This document shows positions 20,070-28,098 of a stretch of 64,000 bases of DNA, one piece after another. The DNA lies in assembly GCF_003626645.1 (NCBI RefSeq), contig NZ_RBAM01000001.1, forward strand, positions 186,001-250,000, read 5' to 3'. The DNA comes from Streptomyces klenkii. GTDB taxonomy: Bacteria > Actinomycetota > Actinomycetes > Streptomycetales > Streptomycetaceae. The notes under the pieces were generated by a model. The model saw only the letters and a program-made list of their open reading frames with translations, was not told where the DNA came from and did no database searches. Position 1 is the first letter of the stretch. The number at the start of each line of letters is the position of its first letter. A program made the position numbers and the translations under genes.

Positions 20070-20113
20070 CCTTGAGGCGCGCGTGAGGCGTGTGAGGCGC
20101 GTGTGAGGCACGT
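20070..20113 (-). repeat. four TGAGGC repeats in the lanC leader
   Basis: The hexamer TGAGGC (plus strand) recurs at 20073, 20084, 20093 and 20104, that is at 11, 9 and 11 base intervals, in the untranslated region just before the lanC start. It could be a protein-binding array or simply the residue of slippage in GC-rich DNA. Confidence 0.4.
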
Positions 20114-20114
20114 G

Positions 20115-20147
20115 GCGCGGCCGGCACCGGTTCGGTTCCGGCCGCGC
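20115..20147 (-). terminator. hairpin between precursor gene and lanC
   Basis: GCGCGGCCGG at 20115-20124 pairs perfectly with CCGGCCGCGC at 20138-20147. The loop can itself fold (ACCG/CGGT). It starts 17 bases after the precursor stop on the minus strand and has no U-tract. It likely acts as a partial terminator or 3' stabiliser that raises precursor transcript relative to lanC. Confidence 0.6.
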
Positions 20148-20163
20148 AGAACCGGTGAACGGT

Positions 20164-20301
20164 TTACGGCGGGCAGCGCGGCGGGTCGGTGCAGTGACCA
20201 CTCGTGTGGTCGGTGTCGCAGCACATGACCGGTGCCAGTGCCGGCTCGTCCGTCTCGGGCAGCTCTTGCAGCTCCAGAACGGTTTCTTCCATGTCTTTCA
20301 C
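20164..20301 (-). CDS. lanthipeptide precursor (LanA)
   Basis: A short gene between the LanL-type synthetase and lanC, read on the minus strand. From the GTG at 20301 it encodes 45 residues; from the ATG at 20292, 42. A GGAGAGGGGG ribosome site precedes both. The leader contains VLELQELPETDE: an L-x-L-Q motif as in class III leaders and an LPETD stretch as in class IV leaders such as venezuelin. The proposed core is CCDTDHTSGHCTDPPRCPP, with four Cys and four Ser/Thr and T-x2-T-x3-C spacing like a labionin motif. The leader/core boundary is inferred. Position, leader and core composition make this a strong call. Confidence 0.88.
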   Translation of the reverse strand: MKDMEETVLELQELPETDEPALAPVMCCDTDHTSGHCTDPPRCPP

Positions 20302-20324
20302 CCCCTCTCCGTCATTCGGACAGG

Positions 20325-23096
20325 TCACTCCGGGCCCGGGCGGCCGGCTGCTGGAGGCTCAGCCCGGTCCACCCGGTCCGCCCCGTCCACCATCCACGGG
20401 CGGCCGCCCCCGTGCTTGAGACGCAGCAGCAGATCCAGGGCGCCGCCCAGGCCGACCTGGTAGCTCACGCAGAATTCGCGCAGCGTGTCGTCAGGGACGA
20501 CCAGCCGCCCGTCCTCCAGGGCGGCGGCCCGCGCGTACAGGCAGTAGGCGGCCTCGGCGGCCCGGGTGCGGTACGCCGTGTCGCCGGTCATGTCGGCCAG
20601 GTCGATGAGCAGCTGGGCGTTGCCGGCCACGCCGTGGCACGCTCCGGGGCCGACCCGCCAGCGGTCCCGGTGGGCCGCGCGCGCCGCCCTCTCGGCGTAC
20701 TCGCGGAACAGCGGGTCTCCGGTCTCCTTCCACAGCCTGACGAGCGCGGTGCCGATGCCGGACGCACCGTTGCACCAGAAGTCGAGGCCCGGCCGCTCCG
20801 TACGGCCCGGCCCCTTGGGCCAGATCGCGATGTCGCCGCGGCGCTCGGCCACGGCGCACAGGGCGTGCCCGCCACCGATCGCGATGTCGACGAGCTCCGG
20901 CCGGTCGAGATCGCGTCCGGCGGCGAGCAGGAACGCGACGAGGCCGGCGACGCCGTGCGCGAATCCGTAGAAGGCCGAGCCCGCGAGTTCGCGGCGGTGC
21001 GGCGGGCCGGGCAGCCAGTCCACCCCGCCCTCGGCCTCCATGGTGCGGCGCAGCACGCCGTCCGCGCAGTGCGATGCCCGTTCGGCGAAACGCGGGTCAC
21101 CTGTGGTGTGCCACAGGTGTAACTGGGCCGTGCCGGCGCCGGCGAGGCCGTGACAGATGTCGGGGTTGGCCCACTCCAGCGGGATGCGCAGGGCGTAGGC
21201 GCGGGCGCGGCCGGCGAGTGCGGGGTCGTCGAGTGTCAGCGCCGCGTCGTGGAGTGCCCAGGCTGTGCCCGAGCGGCCGAAGTACAGCCCGGGCAGGACG
21301 CGGCCGGGCAGGGCGAGCTGTGCGTCGATCCAGTGGGCCGCCGTGCGCAGCAGCGGTACGAGCGCGGGAGCCTCGCCCGTACGGACGGCTCTGTCGAGGA
21401 CGGCCAGGACGCCCGCCGCGCCTTGCTGGACGTTGCAGGGGTCGCCCTCCGGCAGGGACCGGGGCCGGGGCCACAGGTGTACGGCCTCCGGGTCGGCGGT
21501 CGCGGCGATGAGGCCGAGCCCGTCGTGCAGGAGCCGGTCGAGCGCGGAACCTTCCAGGAGGGGCAGGGCCGTACGGGGGGACTCCGCCGCGGCGACGGGC
21601 TCGGCTCCGGCCCCGGCTCCCACTCCGACCCCCTTCTCCGCTCGGAGGAACGCGGCCGCCTTCTCCAGCGGCCAGCGAGCGGGCGCGTCGGCCGTCAGGC
21701 CGAGGACGAGGGGCGCGAGGGCGGCCAGTGCGGGGCAGTCCCCGGCGGCGGCCTCCACCATTACGGCGAGGCGTTCGCCGGCGGACCGCGCGGGCGTGGA
21801 GTCCGGCGCGTCCGCAGCGTCCGGGGCGAGCAACGGGTTGATGCCGGCGGTGGCGTGGAGCAGGGTGGCGCCCAGGCTGAAGCAGTCCGCCTCGGGGCCG
21901 GGCGCGGGACCGGTGCCCGCGCCGGAGAGGTATTCGGGCGCGGTGAATCCCTGGGTGCCCGCCACATGGACCGTGGTGCCGGTGCGCACCGCGCATTCCA
22001 GGTCGACGAGGACGGGAGTGCCGCCGGGTCTCATCACGACGTTGGCCGGCTTGAGGTCGCGCAGGACGAAGCCGGCCGCGTGCACGTCACTGACGAGGCG
22101 GGTGAGCTCGCGGGCGAGCCGCCACGCCGCGGGGACCGGCAGCAGGCCTCCGTGGCGCGACGCCTCCTCCGCCGACCAGCGGTGCAGGTTCTCACCGTCG
22201 ATCAGGTCCTCGGCGAGGAAGACGTGCCCGCCGGCCTCGAAGACCTCGCGCGGGGCGGGAGCGAGGCCCTGCGGCGCCAGGCGGGCCAGCACGCCGGCCT
22301 CGTAGCGCAGCCAGTCCCGGGCGTCCGTCCCGCCGGGCTGCGCGCCGACGTGCGCGCGGGCCTCCTTCAGCAGGACGTCCTCGCCGGTGCGTTCGTCCCG
22401 TGCGCGGTAGACGCCGCCGCGGTTGGAGTGGCGGACGGCCTCCCGTACGAGATAGCGCCCGGCGATGAGCACCGGGCCGCCTCCGCTCCGGCGGCCGGCG
22501 GTGCGTACGGGTGGCAGGTCGAAGGGCGGCCGCGCCCAGGCGGGCGGTGAGAACCACGCGTTGCGCTCGTCGGCGGTCAGGCTGCCGTCCGGCGCCCGGA
22601 GGCGGCCCCGGTAGAAGCCCTCGTCGTCGAGTTCGCGCGGCGGTGAGAAGCAGCCGAAGCGGTAGTGCACCAGGCTGTCCGGCCGGTACCGCCGGTCCGA
22701 CAGGATCGCCGGCCCGGCCAGCCCGAGCGTGGCCCGGTGCAGTTCTTCCGCGAGCGCCCGCAACTGGTCGTCGTCGGCGGGGTACGCGGTGAGGAACTTG
22801 CCGGAGTGCTCCCGCGGAGCCCGGACCGAGGTGAGGTCGGCGGTGACGCGGGGCGAGACCGCGAACTTGAACGCGCACCCGCGCGCCACCAGAACGCTCC
22901 CGGCTCCCTCCAGGACCTCGTGCGCCGAGCCGACGGTCGCTGACAGGTGCAGCTTCCACCCCTGCCGCCGGGGCCGGTACCCCACAGGCGTCACCATGCA
23001 CCAGGTCTCACCGTCGCGCAGTGTCCACGCGGACCGCTCGGCCCCGAGAATCCGCAGGGCGATCGACTGATAGCTCGCCTGGGGGCTCACCGTCAC
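20325..23096 (-). CDS. class IV-type lanthionine synthetase (lyase-kinase-cyclase)
   Basis: A 923-residue three-domain enzyme. Residues about 1-200 are the phosphoSer/Thr lyase domain (GWKLHLSAT motif). About 205-490 is a Ser/Thr kinase domain (VLLKEAR lysine, L-R-D-L-K-P-A-N catalytic loop near 347, D-L-E in place of DFG). The rest is a LanC-like cyclase with zinc ligands Cys775 (F-W-C-N-G) and Cys820-His821 (A-C-H-G-V-A-G). Class III LanKC enzymes lack these ligands, so this fits class IV LanL. It would phosphorylate, eliminate and cyclise the adjacent precursor. The start is uncertain: GTG at 23096 or 23090, or an unlikely ATG at 23174. The stop is 23 bases before the precursor GTG. Confidence 0.88.
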   Translation of the reverse strand: MTVSPQASYQSIALRILGAERSAWTLRDGETWCMVTPVGYRPRRQGWKLHLSATVGSAHEVLEGAGSVLVARGCAFKFAVSPRVTADLTSVRAPREHSGKFLTAYPADDDQLRALAEELHRATLGLAGPAILSDRRYRPDSLVHYRFGCFSPPRELDDEGFYRGRLRAPDGSLTADERNAWFSPPAWARPPFDLPPVRTAGRRSGGGPVLIAGRYLVREAVRHSNRGGVYRARDERTGEDVLLKEARAHVGAQPGGTDARDWLRYEAGVLARLAPQGLAPAPREVFEAGGHVFLAEDLIDGENLHRWSAEEASRHGGLLPVPAAWRLARELTRLVSDVHAAGFVLRDLKPANVVMRPGGTPVLVDLECAVRTGTTVHVAGTQGFTAPEYLSGAGTGPAPGPEADCFSLGATLLHATAGINPLLAPDAADAPDSTPARSAGERLAVMVEAAAGDCPALAALAPLVLGLTADAPARWPLEKAAAFLRAEKGVGVGAGAGAEPVAAAESPRTALPLLEGSALDRLLHDGLGLIAATADPEAVHLWPRPRSLPEGDPCNVQQGAAGVLAVLDRAVRTGEAPALVPLLRTAAHWIDAQLALPGRVLPGLYFGRSGTAWALHDAALTLDDPALAGRARAYALRIPLEWANPDICHGLAGAGTAQLHLWHTTGDPRFAERASHCADGVLRRTMEAEGGVDWLPGPPHRRELAGSAFYGFAHGVAGLVAFLLAAGRDLDRPELVDIAIGGGHALCAVAERRGDIAIWPKGPGRTERPGLDFWCNGASGIGTALVRLWKETGDPLFREYAERAARAAHRDRWRVGPGACHGVAGNAQLLIDLADMTGDTAYRTRAAEAAYCLYARAAALEDGRLVVPDDTLREFCVSYQVGLGGALDLLLRLKHGGGRPWMVDGADRVDRAEPPAAGRPGPE

Positions 23097-23298
23097 GCGG
23101 TCAGAGTGGCATGCCGTCCCGCCGCGGTCGAGGCCTGCGCCGGAATGGTCTTGCGCACGGCAGCACGGCAGCACGGTGCGGGGCCGACGGCGATCGACAG
23201 CCTGTTCGGCGCTGCTCGGTGATCAATCTGAGAATCAGCTGTGACAGTCGTGGGGCAGCATAAGCCCACGTGATCCACTATCAGCGCCGGAGCAGCCG
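23097..23298. promoter_or_regulatory. divergent promoter region, LanL / RDD protein
   Basis: About 200 bases between two divergent genes, locally less GC-rich than its surroundings. A small palindrome CTGAGAATCAG lies near 23228-23238. On the plus strand GTGACA followed 14 bases later by CATAAG is a possible weak promoter. These are tentative; no operator is demonstrated. Confidence 0.35.
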
Positions 23299-23880
23299 GT
23301 GAACCAGCCGTACGCTCCACAGCCTCATCAGCCCCACCAGCCTTACGCTCCTCAGCCGCATTCCCACCCGTATGCGAATCAGCAACCGCATCCGTACGCG
23401 CACCCGCACCCGTATCCGGAGCCGCACCCGTACGCCCAACCGCAGCCGTACCCGTACCCGTACCCGCAGCGTCCCGCCGTCCCCGAGCCGGTGAGTGACG
23501 AACGGCGCATGCTCTTCTCCGGGATCGACGGCGTCATCACGGTCGTGGCCGGTTTCGGCCTCGCCCTGCGGCTCGCGGACGACAAGAGCGTCGGCGTGTT
23601 CTGGGCCGTCGCCGCTGCGTGCGTGTTCGGGGTGTCCTTCGTCCACCACGTCCTGGGGGCCGTGGTGTTCCGGACGACCGTGGGCAAGTTCCTGCTCATG
23701 ACGCGCGTGGTGCGGGAGGCCGACGGCGGGCGGCCGCGCTTCTGGCGGGCCGTGCAGCGCTGGCTCCTGGGCCTTACCTGGCTGCCGATGCAGCCGGTGT
23801 GGAGCCTGATCGGCTCGGACGGAGACCCGTACGAGGACGGCTGCGGTCTGCGCTACGTACGGAGCAAGGACCTGCGCTGA
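23299..23880 (+). CDS. RDD-family membrane protein with His/Tyr/Pro-rich N-terminus
   Basis: A 193-residue protein. The first 57 residues are a low-complexity tail of P-Y, H-P and Q-P dipeptides with nine Tyr and eight His. Residues about 70-190 form an RDD domain: RRMLFSGIDGVITVV membrane segment, a second segment around FWAVAAACVFGVSFVHH, TTVGKFLLMTRVV, and a C-terminal WLPMQPVWSLI segment. RDD proteins are small integral membrane proteins of uncertain transport role. The start is GTG with GGAG eight bases before. The His-rich tail could bind metal, but that is inference. The gene ends 39 bases before a strong bidirectional terminator. Confidence 0.8.
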   Translation: MNQPYAPQPHQPHQPYAPQPHSHPYANQQPHPYAHPHPYPEPHPYAQPQPYPYPYPQRPAVPEPVSDERRMLFSGIDGVITVVAGFGLALRLADDKSVGVFWAVAAACVFGVSFVHHVLGAVVFRTTVGKFLLMTRVVREADGGRPRFWRAVQRWLLGLTWLPMQPVWSLIGSDGDPYEDGCGLRYVRSKDLR

Positions 23881-23918
23881 GGGAGAGTCCGGGGCCGAGG
23901 GAAGGTCCGGGAAAGAGG

Positions 23919-23955
23919 TCGGTCCTCAAGATCCCTGCCGGGTCTTGAGGACCGA
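23919..23955. terminator. bidirectional terminator
   Basis: A 13-base perfect stem: the 5' arm starts TCGGTCCTCAAGA at 23919 and the 3' arm is TCTTGAGGACCGA ending at 23955, with further CCC/GGG pairing inside. It sits between the convergent RDD and SH3 genes and can serve both. Confidence 0.85.
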
Positions 23956-24044
23956 TGTCATGCACGGGCCCGGATCAACCGGCGGCTACTCCGCTACTGC
24001 TACTACTGCGGCTACCGCTGCCGGCCGGAGCGCTCGTCGCGACG

Positions 24045-24398
24045 TCACATGCCGCAGAACGGCGGGATGATGTTCTTGTGGGACACCCAGCCGCGGGTGC
24101 CCTTCGACAGGCCGCCCTTGCTCTTGGACTTGAGCTGGACGTAGTCCCAGCCGCCCGACGAGCGCAGGATGCGGATGGGGTCCCCGAAGTAGAGCTGGCC
24201 CAGGACGGCGCCCGACGTGCCGGCCTTGCTGCGCAGCCGGGTGCCGTCGCTGTAGATCATGGCGTTGTCCGCGTGGCACGCCTTGGCGGACACGGCGGTC
24301 GCGGTCGTCGCGGGGGCGGCCTGGGCCGCCGGGGCGGCCAGGGCGGCGGTGGTGCCGATGAGGGCGGCGGTGGTGAGTGCGAGGGATATGCGTCGCAC
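24045..24398 (-). CDS. secreted SH3-like domain protein
   Basis: A 117-residue exported protein. Residues 1-27 are a Sec signal peptide (RR, then a hydrophobic Ala/Leu core, A-Q-A-A cleavage region). The mature part is one bacterial SH3-type domain: LRSKAGTSGAVLGQLYFGD, then GWDYVQL and RGWVSHKNI. It carries two cysteines (CHADN and FCGM near the C-terminus) that could form a disulfide. SH3b domains bind cell-wall peptides. It starts at GTG with GGAGG upstream. Similar small orphan SH3 proteins are common in Streptomyces secretomes. Confidence 0.85.
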   Translation of the reverse strand: MRRISLALTTAALIGTTAALAAPAAQAAPATTATAVSAKACHADNAMIYSDGTRLRSKAGTSGAVLGQLYFGDPIRILRSSGGWDYVQLKSKSKGGLSKGTRGWVSHKNIIPPFCGM

Positions 24399-24527
24399 GG
24401 ATCCTCCGGTTGTTCGTGTGGTGCGGCGGGTGCCGCGGCGATCACCCTAAAGGCTCCGGGCGGCCCGTCCGGCAGCGATCTTGTCACGTCCCTGTCACAG
24501 CCCTGGGCGGCCTTCGCCGGAGCGCGT

Positions 24528-24965
24528 TCACGCCGCTCCCGGCGCGCCCGGCGGCATCGGCTCGACGCCGACCACGTGCCGGACCCTCAGCGGCTCGACC
24601 ATGGCGACGACCCGCTGTTCGCCGGGAATTCCCCACTCGAACCGCTCGGATCCGGTGTATTTCGCCGCGAGCCCGTCCATGTTCCGGTCCGCTTCGGCTC
24701 CCTCGACGAACCGGACCACCCGGCCGCGTATCTGGACCCGGTCGTACGGGTCGGCCCGGTCCGCGTGGGACAGGCACACGCGCGGGTCGCGGCGGAGGTT
24801 GCGTTCCTTGATCCGGCCGACGGCGGTGTTGAAGAAGAGCAGGCCGCCTTCGAGGCCGAGCCACATCGGGCTCACGTGCGGCGCGCCGTCGGCGCCGACC
24901 GTGGCGACGTACCAGATGTCCGGGGCTGCGATCCGTGCGCGGATCGCTTCGGGGAGGGCAATCAT
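24528..24965 (-). CDS. pyridoxamine 5'-phosphate oxidase-like flavin/F420 protein
   Basis: A 145-residue split-barrel protein of the pyridoxamine-phosphate-oxidase-like superfamily. The core reads WYVATVGADGAPHVSPMWLG, then LLFFNTAVGRIKERNLRRD and PYDRVQIRGRVV. This set is typical of the F420-dependent or flavin-binding actinobacterial PPOX proteins that reduce or bind small molecules, rather than true PdxH. Start at ATG 24965. It stands alone between divergent and tandem neighbours, so its substrate cannot be assigned. Confidence 0.85.
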   Translation of the reverse strand: MIALPEAIRARIAAPDIWYVATVGADGAPHVSPMWLGLEGGLLFFNTAVGRIKERNLRRDPRVCLSHADRADPYDRVQIRGRVVRFVEGAEADRNMDGLAAKYTGSERFEWGIPGEQRVVAMVEPLRVRHVVGVEPMPPGAPGAA

Positions 24966-25163
24966 GGGGCACCCCTGCCCGGCTGCGTGGCCGTTGAAGC
25001 GCGCACGTAATCTTGCCGTGCGGTCCCGCTGTGCAGGCCGCGCCGTGCGAGCGGCGCAGGTCATGGCCGGAGCGCGGAACCGGGGGGAGGGCTTGGGCGC
25101 TCCACCCGTGCGAAAACAGACGATCATGTCCTTCGGGACAGCAGCAGGAGTGTCCGGAGCGAC
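24966..25163. promoter_or_regulatory. divergent promoter region, PPOX protein / esterase
   Basis: 198 bases between two divergent genes. It must hold both promoters, but I found no clear repeat or consensus box. Confidence 0.3.
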
Positions 25164-26270
25164 GTGATGACGCAAGTGAGCGGGGGGACCTATCAGTCCC
25201 GGGGATACCATCGCGCACGCCGTGCCAAGCGATGGACGATCGTGGTGGCATCCATAGCCGTGCTCGGGCTGATAACCGCCGGCGTGCTCAACCACTTCAA
25301 GATAGGCCCCTTCTCGGACAAGGGGGCGCCGGTGAGCTTCGGCCAGGATCAGGCGGCCGGGGGCGGCGGTCAGGCCGGCGGCGCGGACGCCGCGAAGCCG
25401 GACTCCAAGGTCCTGATGCCGACCGGCCCCGCCGCCGAGTTCAAGAACGCCGACACCCTCGGCGACGGCACGCACATCGCCGTCACCACGCTGGAGGGCA
25501 AGAAGTCCGGTTTCACGGGCAAGGTGTGGGTCTGGGCGCCCAAGGAGTACAAGGACCCGAAGTTCAAGGACCACGGCTTCCCGGTCCTGATCGCGCTCCC
25601 GGGCGGCCCCGGCTTCCCGGACAACTACTGGATGGGCACCAACCTCAAGCTTCAGTCGTCCATCTCCAAGTGGTACGCCGAGGGCAAGAGCAAGCCGTTC
25701 CTCCTGGCCATGCCGGTCCTCAACCCCAAGAACAACGGTACGTACTGGGACGGCAGCGACATCCCGGGTCAGCCGAAGATGGGGACCTGGCTGACCGATG
25801 ACGTCCCGGACCTGATGAAGGCCAACTTCCGCACGATCAAGTCGCGCGACGGCTGGGCGTTCATGGGCTCGTCCTCCGGCGGCTTCGCCGGCATGAAGGC
25901 CGTCCTCAAGCACCCGGACAAGTTCAAGGCCGCGATCGCCTCCGGCCCGGACTTCTACCCCGACTCCCCGCTGTGGAAGGGCCACCCGAAGGAGCGGGAC
26001 GAGAACGACCCCAAGCTGCTGGCCAAGGACCTGACCGCCCGCAAGGGCCCCGACGTCTACATCGCCTTCCAGTACGGCACGAAGGAGGACCCCATCACCA
26101 TCAGCGGGGTCAAGAACTTCGTGAAGGAGTACGGGCAGGGCTCGGTGCACACCATGGTCAAGGAGATCCCGGGCGGCAAGCACGACGCCTACACGTACGT
26201 CCCGAGCATGGGCCAGGGACCGATCCAGTTCATCAGCGAGCAGTTGTCGGACCCGATCCCGGCTTCCTGA
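25164..26270 (+). CDS. membrane-anchored or secreted esterase (esterase D / antigen 85-like fold)
   Basis: A 368-residue alpha/beta hydrolase. Residues about 22-44 are an uncleaved signal anchor (TIVVASIAVLGLITAGVL), followed by a Gly/Ala/Lys linker. The hydrolase domain carries the nucleophile elbow G-S-S-S-G-G-F and a late GGKHDAYTY segment for the catalytic His. It resembles the putative-esterase family that includes mycolyltransferases and esterase D. The domain probably works outside the membrane. GTG at 25164 or ATG at 25167 are equally possible, with GGAG upstream. It ends before a clear terminator. Confidence 0.85.
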   Translation: MMTQVSGGTYQSRGYHRARRAKRWTIVVASIAVLGLITAGVLNHFKIGPFSDKGAPVSFGQDQAAGGGGQAGGADAAKPDSKVLMPTGPAAEFKNADTLGDGTHIAVTTLEGKKSGFTGKVWVWAPKEYKDPKFKDHGFPVLIALPGGPGFPDNYWMGTNLKLQSSISKWYAEGKSKPFLLAMPVLNPKNNGTYWDGSDIPGQPKMGTWLTDDVPDLMKANFRTIKSRDGWAFMGSSSGGFAGMKAVLKHPDKFKAAIASGPDFYPDSPLWKGHPKERDENDPKLLAKDLTARKGPDVYIAFQYGTKEDPITISGVKNFVKEYGQGSVHTMVKEIPGGKHDAYTYVPSMGQGPIQFISEQLSDPIPAS

Positions 26271-26308
26271 GCGGCCGCGAGGTCGCGAGGCCGTGACGTC
26301 GCCGCACT

Positions 26309-26351
26309 TGCGCGGCCCCTGCATGCATGTATGCGTTGCGGGGGCCGCGCA
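26309..26351. terminator. bidirectional terminator
   Basis: TGCGCGGCCCC at 26309-26319 pairs with GGGGCCGCGCA at 26341-26351, with a GCAT/ATGC inner pairing. It lies between the convergent esterase and hydrolase genes. Confidence 0.8.
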
Positions 26352-26395
26352 GTCGTATGCGGGCCGAGGCGCGTGTGCTGCTTCGGCGGCGGAGC

Positions 26396-27223
26396 TCAGC
26401 AGTCTCCGATGGCCGCTCGCAGCGCCGCGGCGAAGGGTGCCGGGTGGGTCAGGAAGCCCACGTGTCCGCCCGGGAACTCCGTGACCCCGGTGCCGGTGCC
26501 GACATGCTCCGCCAGCGCCTGCGTCGTGCGGTGCAGGAGCGTCTTCGGCCCTTCGCCGCCGATCACGATCGTGAACCGCGCGGCGCGCAGCGCACCGGCA
26601 TCCGGCCGGAAGCGGACGAACGAGCGCAACTCGTAGGCCAGGCAGGTCCCCACGTTGGCGCGGATGCGCGCCAGCATCTCGCGCACCGGCTCCGGCACGC
26701 TCCCGGCCGCTTCCGGAGCCGGGGGCGCGTCCACGCCGATCTCCCCGCAGAACCGCCCCATCGCCGCATCGGTGCCCTCGCGCTCGTAGAGCTCGTACAC
26801 CTCCTGGAACAGCGCGTGCCAGCGGTCGGCGTCCGGCAGCAGATCGATCACGAACGGCTCGTGCGCCACCAGGGCCCGCACCCGGCCGGGGTTCCGCGCC
26901 AGGAGAGCCATGCCGATCATGCCGCCGTAACTCGTGCCGAAGACGTACGCGGGCTCACCGGCGGCGACCGTGTCCAGCAGGAGGCGGGCGTCGTCGCCGT
27001 GCTCCTCGATCCACTGCTCGCGGGGCGGGCTCGTCAGGCGGCTGCGGGAGTTGCCCCGTAGGTCGTACGTGATGACCGTGAAGTCTTCCGCGAGCCGGCC
27101 CGCCAGGGGGCCGAACATCGCCGCGTCGCCGTCACCGCCGTTGACGAGCAGCAGGGGCGGGCCGGATCCGCGCACCTCGTAGTAGATCTCGGCGTCGGGC
27201 GTGGTCAGCGTACCGGTCTTCAT
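26396..27223 (-). CDS. alpha/beta hydrolase
   Basis: A 275-residue alpha/beta hydrolase. Motifs in order: PPLLLVNGGDGDAAMF (oxyanion region), TYDLRGNSRS, the nucleophile elbow G-T-S-Y-G-G, and FPGGHVGFLTHP with the catalytic His. The cofactor-free fold serves esterases, epoxide hydrolases and C-C hydrolases; the substrate is not evident. ATG start. It lies 85 bases downstream of a TetR gene on the same strand, so it could be expressed with the regulator. Confidence 0.85.
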   Translation of the reverse strand: MKTGTLTTPDAEIYYEVRGSGPPLLLVNGGDGDAAMFGPLAGRLAEDFTVITYDLRGNSRSRLTSPPREQWIEEHGDDARLLLDTVAAGEPAYVFGTSYGGMIGMALLARNPGRVRALVAHEPFVIDLLPDADRWHALFQEVYELYEREGTDAAMGRFCGEIGVDAPPAPEAAGSVPEPVREMLARIRANVGTCLAYELRSFVRFRPDAGALRAARFTIVIGGEGPKTLLHRTTQALAEHVGTGTGVTEFPGGHVGFLTHPAPFAAALRAAIGDC

Positions 27224-27308
27224 GGGACCTCAGAGTGCACCGGTGACGGGCCTCCGGGCAATGACGCCGGGGGAGAAGGAGGGTCGGAGGGGGGCGCGTG
27301 GCGCCGGG

Positions 27309-27947
27309 TCAGCCGTCGGCCTCGCCGCCGGCCAGCGCGCGCAGTGCGCCCGTCAGCTGGTCAGGAGTGAGCGGCGGGGCGGGAAGGGCGGTGGTGGCGG
27401 CCGGGGCGCGCAGTCCGTCCAGGAGGAGGCCGAGGTAGCGCCGCCAGGCGTGCGGGGCGACGGTCACGGAGGCGGGGACGACGCGGCCGAGGGCGGCCAG
27501 CGTGAACAGCAGGTCCTCGACGACCACGTCGTCGCGCATGGTGCCCTGTTCCTGGGCGCGCCGGATGAGCAGGCAGACCGTCTCGTAGTGGTGGGTCTTG
27601 AGGGCGTCGAGGGAGTGGACGCCGGGGATGCTGGTGGTCATCAGGTCGTTGGCGCCCTTGTCGGCGGCCAGGCCCTCGAAGATGTACTCCAGGTAGCCGG
27701 CCAGGCCCGCCCAGGCGTCGTCGGCGTTCCGGGCCTCTTCGCCCCGGCGCAGGGTGTGGGTCAGCGATTCGCCGAAGACCGCCTCGATGAGCGCGCCGCG
27801 GGTGGGGAAGCGGCGGTAGAGGGTGGCGTTGCCGACGCCGGCGCGGCGGGCGATGTCGTCGAGGGGGGCGTCCACGCCGCGCTCGGCGTAGATCTCGCGG
27901 GCGGCCGCGATGAGCAGGTCGCGGTTGCGCTGGGCGTCCTTGCGCAA
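27309..27947 (-). CDS. TetR-family repressor
   Basis: A 212-residue TetR regulator. N-terminal HTH: NRDLLIAAAREIYAERGVDA, then IARRAGVGNATLYRRFPTR. The C-terminal ligand domain is variable. It starts at a TTG with GGAGG five bases upstream. The gene is divergent from the P450 gene across 151 bases that contain a perfect inverted repeat, so it probably controls that P450 and itself. Confidence 0.88.
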   Translation of the reverse strand: MRKDAQRNRDLLIAAAREIYAERGVDAPLDDIARRAGVGNATLYRRFPTRGALIEAVFGESLTHTLRRGEEARNADDAWAGLAGYLEYIFEGLAADKGANDLMTTSIPGVHSLDALKTHHYETVCLLIRRAQEQGTMRDDVVVEDLLFTLAALGRVVPASVTVAPHAWRRYLGLLLDGLRAPAATTALPAPPLTPDQLTGALRALAGGEADG

Positions 27948-27983
27948 GGGCCCTCCTTGGGTGGTGCCGACGGTGACAGCACT

Positions 27984-28023
27984 CTAACAGCGAACCGTGG
28001 ACTGCTCCCCGTTTCGCTGTTAG
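27984..28023. promoter_or_regulatory. inverted repeat, likely TetR operator
   Basis: CTAACAGCGAA at 27984-27994 and its exact complement TTCGCTGTTAG at 28013-28023 are separated by 18 bases, in the divergent promoter between the TetR gene and the P450 gene. The 11-base arms could each be half-sites or overlap the two promoters. Confidence 0.7.
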
Positions 28024-28098
28024 GGTCGCAGCCAGTAGTGGGGAGCGGTCCCCGCTTCTATGAGTTTGCCGCACCGGCCGACGAAGGGTTGACGATCC

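Noticed and set aside
20325..23096. Class III LanKC assignment for the synthetase
   Set aside because: The cyclase domain retains the Cys, Cys and His zinc ligands that class III enzymes lack, so class IV fits better.
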